A stretch of DNA of 64,000 nucleotides from Ekhidna lutea (GTDB lineage: Bacteria > Bacteroidota > Bacteroidia > Cytophagales > Cyclobacteriaceae): the NCBI RefSeq assembly GCF_900188325.1, contig NZ_FZPD01000004.1, forward strand, positions 123,501 to 187,500, written 5' to 3'. Positions within the stretch are counted from its first letter, which is position 1. The number at the start of each line of letters is the position of its first letter. A model generated the notes under the pieces. The model was given only the letters and a program-made list of their open reading frames with translations. It searched no databases and was not told where the DNA came from. Both the position numbers and the translations under genes were made by a program. Of this stretch, positions 26,877 to 35,112 are shown one piece after another.

Positions 26877-28136
26877 GTGGTAATCCAATCTTTTTATTTA
26901 AAATTTAAAACAACTTATACGAATTTTTACTTATGTAGTATATATCGCCATCAGTTGAAGAATTTATTCCTTAAAACTCCATTAATATACTTAGGCTCTC
27001 GAAATGAAGGTACAGCCAAATCTATCAATGGGTTTTTCCAGACTCTTTCTGTTTTACTTATACCTATAATAGGAATTGACTTGTTCAGTGGTAAAACCCT
27101 GGATGCCATTATAATATTCACACTTCTTATTTCTATACTGCTGACTTATGAAGTTTTTAGAAGAGGTGGATTAAATCTTTCTGTACTAATTCTGTGCATT
27201 TTATTAACAATTGCTGCTACGCTATTATGTGCTATTGGCTATGGGATTCATGATACAGCTGTATTGGCTTACCCGATTATCATTGGTTTGGCAGTCTTTG
27301 TTCAAGAGAAAGCATATTTGATTATAAACACAACATTTGTAGGATTGTCTATCGCTGGATTGACTATAGGTGAGAAGATAGGGTTAATAAATCCAGATTA
27401 TCCTATTGCTGCATCTACTTTATCTGATTTCTTCATTACATCCATCATTATCGTTTTTGGAGGCATTATTTCATATCACTTTGCCACTAATTTTAAAGAT
27501 TCGCTCGAAAATCATTATAGAAAATTACTGGAGAGGATCGGCGCAACCAGGGAGCTAAACAGGATTGTAGTCGAAAAGGATATGATCATCCGCGAAATAC
27601 ATAAAAAGGTAACCGATAGTATTTACCGAATTTACAATTTGATCAGCTTTATGGCGATAGCGAATGAGGACAAGGTATTCATTTTACAAAACCTAAAGAA
27701 AAGAATTTTCGCTGTAGAAACAGCGCATGAAATTCTACTCAACGCAACTGCGACCGAATGGCTTAGTTTGTCACAATATTTACGGCTGCTTTTAGAGAAA
27801 TTTGGTAAAACAGCCGATGGATTGCATAAAGTTGGAAACCTGAGCCTAACAGACACACCTATTCATATTGATGATGCTATACCGTTAGGAATGTGTACAA
27901 TTGAAATGCTCGATCGACTGGAGCAAAAATACCCAAGTGAAATTCAACTGAAATCATCAGGTAATGAAATAGAGTTAATCATTAAAAATCTCGGGAAAAT
28001 ACAACCTGCAAATGATTCTAAATCTCTTTCCCTATTGGAGGTTATGCAAAGACAGATCAAAGCTAATATTGAGCTGAAGAATCAAGGGAAGTATACTTTT
28101 CAGATTTTCTCGTTCTCCAAAAAAACAGAAAAATAA
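26877..28136 (+). CDS. Six-TM HisKA_2-like pseudokinase, type A, first copy
   Basis: 419 aa from GTG 26877; TTG 26955 would give 393 aa, closer to its paralogues. About six TMs (residues 50-205) include CAIGYGIHDTAVLAYPIII near 118-136. A coiled coil leads to a degenerate dimerisation box EIHKKVTDSI (241-250), in which the HHRVKNN seen in type B is lost, and to AHEILLNATATEWLSLSQYL. The HATPase-like region keeps IDDAIPLGMCTIEML, but the N-box Asn and the DxGxG motif are absent. It is probably a non-catalytic partner or scaffold. One nucleotide separates its stop from the next gene. Confidence 0.72.
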   Translation: MVIQSFYLKFKTTYTNFYLCSIYRHQLKNLFLKTPLIYLGSRNEGTAKSINGFFQTLSVLLIPIIGIDLFSGKTLDAIIIFTLLISILLTYEVFRRGGLNLSVLILCILLTIAATLLCAIGYGIHDTAVLAYPIIIGLAVFVQEKAYLIINTTFVGLSIAGLTIGEKIGLINPDYPIAASTLSDFFITSIIIVFGGIISYHFATNFKDSLENHYRKLLERIGATRELNRIVVEKDMIIREIHKKVTDSIYRIYNLISFMAIANEDKVFILQNLKKRIFAVETAHEILLNATATEWLSLSQYLRLLLEKFGKTADGLHKVGNLSLTDTPIHIDDAIPLGMCTIEMLDRLEQKYPSEIQLKSSGNEIELIIKNLGKIQPANDSKSLSLLEVMQRQIKANIELKNQGKYTFQIFSFSKKTEK

Positions 28137-28137
28137 T

Positions 28138-29289
28138 ATGGAGAGCATTGCACAATCCATCAACTACAATAAGAATTTAAGGAATCGAATCTCCGGTATA
28201 TTATTCAATATACTCCTTATTATTCCATTACTAGCAGTACTGATAATTGTCATGAATTTTACTCTTGGCAATATCACGGTCGCAGCAGTGGTCTTTTCCA
28301 TAATTCCTATTTGCCTGGTGTGTATATGGCTTCTTAAAAAAAAGGGTAGTGTCAGACTAACCATGTCCATCTTAATTGGCGTATTGCTGGCTGTATCAAT
28401 CGGTGCGTGTACGTTTGGAAAAGGAATTCATGCTATCGGGATTGTCATCCTCCCAGTAATTATTGTTTTTTCCAGTCTTGTTTTAAGTGCCAGAGGTATA
28501 TTGTTCACAGTGCTTGGGTGCTTAGCCGGAATAGCCTGGTTAACATTAGGTGACATATATGGACTATATGAACCTAATTATAATAGTCCAACCAGTTTCG
28601 CATCGATGGTTGTGATCTTTAGTATCCTATTTTCTCACCTATTCGTTTCTTTTTCGCTTGTAAAAGCAACAAAAAAAGGCATTAATGAAGCGCGCGATGA
28701 GGTGTTAAGTCAGAGGAAAATACAAAAAGAAATATCCAGCAACCTCGAAGTAAAAACACTTTTGCTCCAACAAATTCATCACAGGGTGAAGAATAATCTT
28801 GCTTTGATTAACAGCCTGATAGATTTGCAGATGTTTGAAAATAAAGATTCCAAAGAATTGTTGCATGGACTCCAGGATAGAGTTGAAACAATTGCTCGTG
28901 CACACGATCCACTTTACCATACAGATGATTATCGTGAAGTTTCTCTTAAGCCCTACTTTGAAAAGCTTCTTTCAACTTTTATGATGTCAAGCAACAATTA
29001 CGACATAAAATTTGATCTGATTGATGTTCAAATTTTTCATGAAAAGGCATTATCTGCAGGCATCTTTCTACAGGAAGCACTTAGTTTATTTAATAAAATT
29101 GATCAAGCCGAATTGTTTGTTTTTACATCAATTGAGACGGGTCTGCTAATTTCTGTTGAATCAAAAACCGGTCACATTGCCGATATTGAATCAAGACTGG
29201 AAGTCATGTTGCTCAAACTAATGGCTGAAAACAACCACGCTCAACTGACCATATCTCCAAATTCCGCTTCTATTACACTTAATGTTTAG
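28138..29289 (+). CDS. Six-TM HisKA_2-like kinase homologue, type B, first copy
   Basis: 383 aa. Six TMs with CTFGKGIHAIGIVILPVII near 91-109. The cytoplasmic part has QQIHHRVKNNLALINSLIDL (211-230), a good HisKA_2 phosphoacceptor box, and TIARAHDPLYHTDDYREV, the following family motif. The ATPase region reads HEKALSAGIFLQEALSLFN, where the normal NELxxNAxKH N-box is lost, and no DxGxG follows. So a phosphorylatable His may remain while ATP binding looks lost. Cotranscribed with the type A gene upstream. Confidence 0.75.
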   Translation: MESIAQSINYNKNLRNRISGILFNILLIIPLLAVLIIVMNFTLGNITVAAVVFSIIPICLVCIWLLKKKGSVRLTMSILIGVLLAVSIGACTFGKGIHAIGIVILPVIIVFSSLVLSARGILFTVLGCLAGIAWLTLGDIYGLYEPNYNSPTSFASMVVIFSILFSHLFVSFSLVKATKKGINEARDEVLSQRKIQKEISSNLEVKTLLLQQIHHRVKNNLALINSLIDLQMFENKDSKELLHGLQDRVETIARAHDPLYHTDDYREVSLKPYFEKLLSTFMMSSNNYDIKFDLIDVQIFHEKALSAGIFLQEALSLFNKIDQAELFVFTSIETGLLISVESKTGHIADIESRLEVMLLKLMAENNHAQLTISPNSASITLNV

Positions 29290-29361
29290 ATATTGAGTGT
29301 GCCTCTCTGCCAATGAGCTTGCTATTTTTTTTAATAGCTTTAGATAATCAAACGCCTACGC

Positions 29362-30528
29362 TTGAGAGATTTTTCATCTACACCGAAACACTATGTAAAT
29401 AGCGACTTGGAGCCAATCGCCAAGGTTATGAACATTGGCTTTTATCTTTTACTGTTCTTTTTATCAATTGTGCTAATTAGACAGATTTATCAGGTTGATT
29501 ATAAGATAGGCTCATTGGCTGCTATTGGCATTATACTATCATTCGTTTTTAGACATCAGTTTTTAAAAGGACATCTTAAAAGATCAGTGATGCTTATCAC
29601 TGTATTCTTCACGATTCTTCTAACATTTATTTGCAGTCTTGGACATGGTATTCATGATATTGGTTTAATAGCATTTCCTGTCATTATTGGGTTTTCCAGT
29701 ATAATCCTAGATCAAAGGCAGCTCATAGTTGCGTCTATTTTAAGTATCGCGAGCCTAATATGGTTGGTAATTGGTGATTTATATGATTCATACTCACCAG
29801 TTCCTGTTTCAGATGCAGGACTAGGTGATTTTGTAATTGCTTCCTCAATCATTTTACTGGGTGGTTTCATAGCTTTTAATTTAACTGAGTTGATGAAGAG
29901 ATCACTTGAGAAAGCGAAGTATGAAATGGACAACAGTCAAAAAGAGGCTGAACGACTCAGACAGGACTCACAACAAAAGATGATTATCATCAAAGAAATT
30001 CATCAAGCAGTAATTAACAGCCTCAATTATGTACAGCGCATTCTTGATCATAAAGAAAAAGTGTCTGAAGAGCTCATTCCTCTCTATGAAAGTATTAGAA
30101 GAAAAATTGTAGTGATAGAGGTGGCTCACGAAATACTACATGCTGGTGGGGCTCCAATTATGCTTGATGTTAGTCTTATGACAAAGGAACTCATTAGAAG
30201 AGTAGAAAAGTCCTTTAAATCCACAGTCATCCATTTTGAAGTTGACAACTCTCAATGCCTTATCACATTGGATGATGCAATCAATTACGGTATCTGCTTG
30301 GTAGAAATACTATTTGATGTAGATACAAAAGAATATCAGTCAATAAATCTGACACTTAAGGTTAATGGTACGGAAATTAAAGTTACAATTAAAGGCCTGG
30401 ATCCAGCCATAAAAGAGGATAGTAAGGTTAGCTTGATTATTGATTTACTTACCCGGCAACTAAAGGGAAGCCTTAATAAAGCCGGAGATGAAATAACATT
30501 AAAATTCGATCCAGGAAAATTAAAATGA
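29362..30528 (+). CDS. Six-TM HisKA_2-like pseudokinase, type A, second copy
   Basis: 388 aa from TTG 29362; ATG 29428 is a shorter alternative. TM region contains CSLGHGIHDIGLIAFPVII near 91-109. Coiled coil ERLRQDSQQKMIIIKEIHQA leads to EIHQAVINSL, again missing HRVKNN, followed by VAHEILHAGG. ATPase-like remnant ITLDDAINYGICLVEILFD lacks N-box and G-box residues. It resembles the first type A copy more than its type B neighbours, consistent with duplication of an A-B pair. It overlaps the next gene by 4 nt. Confidence 0.72.
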   Translation: MRDFSSTPKHYVNSDLEPIAKVMNIGFYLLLFFLSIVLIRQIYQVDYKIGSLAAIGIILSFVFRHQFLKGHLKRSVMLITVFFTILLTFICSLGHGIHDIGLIAFPVIIGFSSIILDQRQLIVASILSIASLIWLVIGDLYDSYSPVPVSDAGLGDFVIASSIILLGGFIAFNLTELMKRSLEKAKYEMDNSQKEAERLRQDSQQKMIIIKEIHQAVINSLNYVQRILDHKEKVSEELIPLYESIRRKIVVIEVAHEILHAGGAPIMLDVSLMTKELIRRVEKSFKSTVIHFEVDNSQCLITLDDAINYGICLVEILFDVDTKEYQSINLTLKVNGTEIKVTIKGLDPAIKEDSKVSLIIDLLTRQLKGSLNKAGDEITLKFDPGKLK

Positions 30529-31673
30529 ATTCGACTAAATGGCTACCGTACGATCAAACACTTGATAACTACTCCAGGAATGAGATTAGTAATTTGCTAC
30601 GCATTTTTCTTTATACGATACCTATAGTCGCGATCATCTTGTCTGTAGTCAATTTCTCACTTGGTTTTACTCACATTGCAATTGTTATTCTTTCTGTCCC
30701 TACTTTTTGCGGATTGTCATTGATTGCATTGAATCGGGGACATATTAATCTTTCTATGATCACGCTCATTTCAGTTCTTATAGCAGCTACAACTATGAGT
30801 TGTGTTTTGGGAAATGGCATCCATGAAACCGGCGCAATGGTTTTACCAGTAATTGTACTCTTCTCAAGTCTGGTAATGAATGTGCGTGGCGTAATTATAA
30901 CAACAGCCACAGTGATCCTTTGCGTGGCATATATTGTATTTGGTGAAGCTTATGGATTTTATCCTGTAAGAAACACCCCTAATGCCAGGTTTTTAGATTT
31001 AATTGTTGTCCTGTCTGTTACTACAATTCACATATTTGTGACATATAACTTCTCAAACATCACCAAAAATAATCTGCGAAGAGTAAAATCTGAGCTCGAG
31101 AACCAAAAGAGATATCGTGATGAAATGAAGGAAAATCTAGATGAGAAAGTGGAACTCCTTAGACTAGTACATCATCGAGTAAAGAATAACCTGCTACTTA
31201 TAAATAGTCTGGTGGAATTAGAAACAATTGAGGATAAGGAAGCACGCAAAGATCTTCTTGATATCACAGAAAGTATTCATACGATTGCACGTGCGCATGA
31301 CCCACTCTTTCATTCAGAGGATTATAAGCAAGTAGCCATTAAGCCGTATTTAGAAAAAATGATCTCCACTTTAAGTATGTCCGCTGGCTTTAAAAATGTT
31401 TATGCAGACCTCCAGGACGGTGAGTTACATCATGAAAAAGCTCTTGTAATTGGAATGATCTTGCAAAAGATTCTTAATCAACTGCTAGAACCACGAAAAA
31501 ATGAATTGAAGATCGTATTTAGTTTAAATGAGGCTCAGATGAAGCTGGATATAGCTTCGCTGAATGGTCAATTTCAGTTCACTAACCTAGGTCTTATTGA
31601 ATTGCTGTCTCGTGAAATTGAAGGTGAAATCAGTACATCGTCAAAAGGGGCAGTCCTAACATTTAACAGATAG
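30525..31673 (+). CDS. Six-TM HisKA_2-like kinase homologue, type B, second copy
   Basis: 382 aa. TM region with CVLGNGIHETGAMVLPVIV near 93-111. LVHHRVKNNLLLINSLVEL (214-232) is a well-kept HisKA_2 box, then TIARAHDPLFHSEDYKQVAI. ATPase remnant HHEKALVIGMILQKILNQ has no N-box Asn or DxGxG. ATGA overlap with the second type A gene supports a coupled A-B unit. Its stop is 1 nt from the convergent receiver gene stop. Confidence 0.75.
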   Translation: MNSTKWLPYDQTLDNYSRNEISNLLRIFLYTIPIVAIILSVVNFSLGFTHIAIVILSVPTFCGLSLIALNRGHINLSMITLISVLIAATTMSCVLGNGIHETGAMVLPVIVLFSSLVMNVRGVIITTATVILCVAYIVFGEAYGFYPVRNTPNARFLDLIVVLSVTTIHIFVTYNFSNITKNNLRRVKSELENQKRYRDEMKENLDEKVELLRLVHHRVKNNLLLINSLVELETIEDKEARKDLLDITESIHTIARAHDPLFHSEDYKQVAIKPYLEKMISTLSMSAGFKNVYADLQDGELHHEKALVIGMILQKILNQLLEPRKNELKIVFSLNEAQMKLDIASLNGQFQFTNLGLIELLSREIEGEISTSSKGAVLTFNR

Positions 31674-31674
31674 A

Positions 31675-32148
31675 CTATCCTAATTTACTGAAATCCTTTA
31701 CTTCAGCATCTGTGGTTAGAATTCGCTGGAAAATGGCATTTAAGTCATCAAAATCCCACGGCTTGGTTACAAAGTCATGTATACCAAAATCACCGATCGT
31801 TTCGTATAAATCAGCTCGTTTGATAAAGCCACTCAAAATCATTCGTTTCATCTCAGGGTGTGACGAAAAAACATCTTTTAGTAACTCCACTCCCGACATG
31901 TGTGGCATGCGGTGATCTGTAACAATCAGGTCAATTTTCTCTTTTTTAATTACTTCAAGAGCCTCTTGTGGGCCCAAAGCAGTATGAACATTATATAGCC
32001 TTCTGAAGGTGGATTTAAACCCTCTGAGGTTTGGCATTTCATCATCCACATAAAGAATGGTATATTCTTTTTCGACCCTTGCTGCCTGCCTGGCAGCTCT
32101 TCTTGCGGCTCTCCTTTCCGCTCTTTCTTCAGCTGTGAGTGTTTCCAT
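31675..32148 (-). CDS. Response regulator, stand-alone receiver with Arg/Ala-rich N terminus
   Basis: 157 aa from ATG 32148 (GTG 32152-32154 is possible). Residues 8-27 are a basic, strongly helical tract (ERAERRAARRAARQAARVEK). The receiver domain keeps all key residues: D35/D36, phosphoacceptor D78 in VTDHRMP, S106 and K129 in TKPW. There is no output domain. The gene lies downstream of the membrane kinase at 32258 in the same direction (109-nt gap), so that kinase is the likely phosphodonor. The basic tract could bind nucleic acid or membrane (inference). Confidence 0.88.
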   Translation of the reverse strand: METLTAEERAERRAARRAARQAARVEKEYTILYVDDEMPNLRGFKSTFRRLYNVHTALGPQEALEVIKKEKIDLIVTDHRMPHMSGVELLKDVFSSHPEMKRMILSGFIKRADLYETIGDFGIHDFVTKPWDFDDLNAIFQRILTTDAEVKDFSKLG

Positions 32149-32257
32149 AGGCACTTATCTTCAAATACAAAAATACACGAAATGTCGAGGATCAAATATC
32201 TATTTTCGCGTAGGTAAAATACTTAATTTATGAAAGAATAAAAATGAATTTCTTGTT

Positions 32258-33652
32258 CTAACTAGCTGCTCGTTTTAACGAAAAATTGAAAATCGTACCC
32301 TTCCCGTTAGGATTGTCCATTACCTCGATAGATCCCATGTTTTGCTCAATCAGATCTTTACATATAAACAGACCAACTCCCGAACTCTTTTCATTATCAG
32401 TACCCGTTCGCTTATTGTCTTTTTTCATTTCAAATAAGTTGGTTTTCATCTCATCAGGAATGCCTATTCCGGTATCACAAAATTGAACATGTATAGTATC
32501 CGAACGTTCCTCGACCATCAGATCAATGTTTCCATTTTTCTCAGTAAACTTCACTGCATTTGACAATAGGTTTCTCAAAACTACTTTGAGAGCATTTTTA
32601 TCAAAGAGGCATACCGCTTCCAAATCTCCAGAGATTTTTAGTTTTAGCTCTTTATTATCAATATGATTTCTTGCCTGCTCCACTATCGGATCAATCATTT
32701 CTTTCAACACTATTTCTTCTTGATCTATTCGTTTATTATCGGACGCAGCATGACCCCACTCCATCAATTCATCCAGCATCTGTATTGTATGGTCAACTCC
32801 TTTATCGATCGTTCCAAGAAACTCCTTTGCCTGCTCCACACTCACCTGCTCATCTCTTGTAAGTGTAATTACACTTTTCAGGTTTCCCAAAGGACCTCTG
32901 AGATCATGACTTACTATTCGAATCAAAGTATCCCTAAGCAGACTGGATCTCTTCAACTCTGAGATCTTTTCCTCCACACGTTTCTCAAGATCCTTGTTTA
33001 GTTCTTTATTTTCTCTGAACGATTTGGCAAAAATTTCTGATAGTGCGATTGATTGAAAGAACAGAAATACTATAAACCCTGTATTCACAAGATTTGGCCC
33101 GGCATTAATAAAAATGATTCCAGATGTCTTTAGCAATTCAGCCATTACAAAAACAAAGCAAAGTGCTGTGCCGGATAGCACATAAATTGAACCTGTCAAT
33201 TCCTTTCTCACCGCACTAATAAGCATAGAAAAAGTAAGCACATAAGATAAAAGAATGATCAAATTGTAAATATCCAGTGTATGGTAAAAAATCCGGTAAG
33301 GTGTGACCAAAACAAACAAGAGGAATGCAAATGTGACAATCAGAAAACCTTTAACAAACTTCACGAAATGTGGAAGAGTATACAATCGATAAATGAATAA
33401 CAATGTGAGTGGAACTCCGGCATAGCTGCAGAAAAACTCAATTTTTCTTCCAAGAGTAAGACTTACGTCTGGGAAAAAAGTGTAGAATATCATAGACCCA
33501 TCATCTACCAAAGTCGCCCTCACAAATATTACAACGCATAAAAGAGCCAAATAGAGATAATACGTTTTTTTAACCTGCCAAAACAAAACCAGATTATAGG
33601 CAGCAAAAATTGCAATGCTTCCTATCTCCATCAATTCGATTTGTTGCTGCAT
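32258..33652 (-). CDS. Membrane sensor histidine kinase (7TM + HisKA + HATPase)
   Basis: 464 aa. Seven TMs at about 10-210, coiled coil ELNKDLEKRVEEKISELKR, HisKA with RIVSHDLRGPLGNLKSVI near 246, N-box VVLRNLLSNAVKFTEKNG, G1 FCDTGIGIP and G2 SSGVGLFICKDLIEQN. All catalytic motifs are intact, unlike in the four neighbouring paralogues. The sensor part contains no recognisable soluble domain, so the signal may be membrane-borne. The receiver gene at 31675 is its likely partner. Confidence 0.9.
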   Translation of the reverse strand: MQQQIELMEIGSIAIFAAYNLVLFWQVKKTYYLYLALLCVVIFVRATLVDDGSMIFYTFFPDVSLTLGRKIEFFCSYAGVPLTLLFIYRLYTLPHFVKFVKGFLIVTFAFLLFVLVTPYRIFYHTLDIYNLIILLSYVLTFSMLISAVRKELTGSIYVLSGTALCFVFVMAELLKTSGIIFINAGPNLVNTGFIVFLFFQSIALSEIFAKSFRENKELNKDLEKRVEEKISELKRSSLLRDTLIRIVSHDLRGPLGNLKSVITLTRDEQVSVEQAKEFLGTIDKGVDHTIQMLDELMEWGHAASDNKRIDQEEIVLKEMIDPIVEQARNHIDNKELKLKISGDLEAVCLFDKNALKVVLRNLLSNAVKFTEKNGNIDLMVEERSDTIHVQFCDTGIGIPDEMKTNLFEMKKDNKRTGTDNEKSSGVGLFICKDLIEQNMGSIEVMDNPNGKGTIFNFSLKRAAS

Positions 33653-33734
33653 ATCTTTTAAATAAGTTGAAAGGTTAAGTAAGGTATCTGATGCTTAATA
33701 ATCAAGCGCTTATCTGAAATTTTCGACCATTCTC

Positions 33735-33763
33735 TTTGATATCTACATATTTCTATATCTTTA
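33735..33763 (+). promoter_or_regulatory. Possible Bacteroidota-type promoter for the 33788 gene
   Basis: TTTG at 33735-33738, 17-nt spacer, TATCTTTA at 33756-33763 (seven of eight relative to TAnnTTTG counting the free positions). The start codon is 24 nt further on. Assignment is by eye. Confidence 0.4.
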
Positions 33764-33787
33764 GCTAACTTCTAAAATTTTTGAATT

Positions 33788-34090
33788 ATGTCAATGTACT
33801 GCCTCGTTTGGAAATATAAACTATCATCAAACCAAGCAAAGTTTGAAGAAGAATATGGCCGTAATGGTGGCTGGTTTAAACTTTTTGAATCCTGCGAGGA
33901 CTATTTGGGCTCTGATCTTTTAAAGAGCTCTGATGGAAAAACATTTATAGTCGTTGATAAGTGGATGTCAAAAGCTGATTATCAGGACTTTCTCGACGAA
34001 AACAAAGCTGAGTACGACCAGCTCAATGAAAAAAGTAAAGCGCTCTACGACGAAGAAGAGCAAATGGGTGAGTTTGACTTGCTACAATAA
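33788..34090 (+). CDS. ABM-like dimeric alpha/beta-barrel protein
   Basis: 100 aa. YCLVWKYKLSSNQAKFEEEYGRNGGW, LLKSSDGKTFIVVDKWMSKADYQDFL is the pattern of antibiotic-biosynthesis-monooxygenase/DUF-type ferredoxin-like proteins (VWxYxVxxxxxxxFExxYGxxGxW). Members act on small aromatic substrates or simply dimerise; no catalytic residue can be assigned. Small cytosolic protein with its own probable promoter. Confidence 0.75.
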   Translation: MSMYCLVWKYKLSSNQAKFEEEYGRNGGWFKLFESCEDYLGSDLLKSSDGKTFIVVDKWMSKADYQDFLDENKAEYDQLNEKSKALYDEEEQMGEFDLLQ

Positions 34091-34146
34091 GCATAACCAC
34101 CACTCCTTTATAGACGTTTGAGTTAGTGAATCAAACTAACTTGAAA

Positions 34147-34614
34147 ATGAAATCAACCACAAGAATCACTTTGATGGTGGTCATTGCCGCCATCGTATCC
34201 TTTTCCTTTATCAAATCAGAAGAGCATATAGCTGAAATGGAAGCTGTAAAAAAAGTCGTGTATGATTCGTACATCAATGGGGCATTCAATGAACTAAATG
34301 CTGAAGCGATGGAAAAGGGCTTTCACAAAGACTTTTCCATATTTACACCTAAAGGTGAGGAGATAAGCAAATATCCAATTGCGGACTGGATTGCCGGTGT
34401 GAAGAAGAAAAAAGCTAACGGATATGACCAAAATGATAAAAAGAATATTTGGGATCACAATTTTGCAAATATTGACATTACTGGTAAGGCAGCACAAGTT
34501 AAAGTCGAGTTAAAAAATCAGGGGAATCATGTTTATACAGATTATTTGAGCCTTTTAAAATTCGATAGTGGATGGAAGATTGTTGCCAAAGTTTATCATA
34601 AACATGAAAAATAA
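34147..34614 (+). CDS. Exported NTF2-like / lumazine-binding-like protein
   Basis: 155 aa from ATG 34147 (GTG 34126 is an in-frame alternative). N-terminal hydrophobic segment ITLMVVIAAIVSFSF is a signal or anchor. The body VVYDSYINGAFNELNAEAMEKGFHKDFSIF, then DYLSLLKFDSGWKIVAKVYHKH, is the snoaL/NTF2 pocket pattern of the putative lumazine-binding family. Ligand unknown; periplasmic location inferred. Confidence 0.78.
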   Translation: MKSTTRITLMVVIAAIVSFSFIKSEEHIAEMEAVKKVVYDSYINGAFNELNAEAMEKGFHKDFSIFTPKGEEISKYPIADWIAGVKKKKANGYDQNDKKNIWDHNFANIDITGKAAQVKVELKNQGNHVYTDYLSLLKFDSGWKIVAKVYHKHEK

Positions 34615-34643
34615 AATCTCATCAAACAATAGCTCATTTGTGA

Positions 34644-35093
34644 ATGAAAATAAGGATTGCTACGCGTGAAGATGTGCCATATATGGTTGCAATGCTGGCC
34701 GATGATAAACTAGGGATCCTTCGAGAAGACTATCAGATTCCATTACCAAAAAAGTATTTTGATGCATTTCAAAAAATCAATCAAGACCCAAACCAGTTCC
34801 TGATCGTGGGAGTAATAGAAGGAGAGATAGTTGGAACGGCACAGCTATCGCTTATACCATACTTGACTTATCAGGGAGGTATTAGAGCTCAAATTGAAGC
34901 TGTTCGAGTTAAATCAACATATAGAGGAAGTGGCTTAGGAGAAAACCTGATTCAATGGATGATTCAAAAGGCCAGAGAAAGTGGGGCACATCTAATCCAG
35001 CTCACAACTGACAAAAAAAGACCCGAAGCATTAAAGTTTTATGAGAAATTAGGGTTTAATGCCACACATGAAGGCATGAAGATGCACTTTTAA
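34644..35093 (+). CDS. GNAT family N-acetyltransferase
   Basis: 149 aa. RIATREDVPYMVAML opening, the core IEAVRVKSTYRGSGLGENLIQWMI with the acetyl-CoA pyrophosphate loop RGSGLG, and LTTDKKRPEALKFYEKLGF. Standard single-domain GNAT; the acceptor is not predictable. Confidence 0.9.
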   Translation: MKIRIATREDVPYMVAMLADDKLGILREDYQIPLPKKYFDAFQKINQDPNQFLIVGVIEGEIVGTAQLSLIPYLTYQGGIRAQIEAVRVKSTYRGSGLGENLIQWMIQKARESGAHLIQLTTDKKRPEALKFYEKLGFNATHEGMKMHF

Positions 35094-35112
35094 GTTCTAC
35101 TTTTACATAGCT

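Noticed and set aside
29310..29335. GCTATT...AATAGC hairpin between pseudokinase copies 2 and 3
   Set aside because: Six weak base pairs around a T-only loop; not convincing as a terminator.
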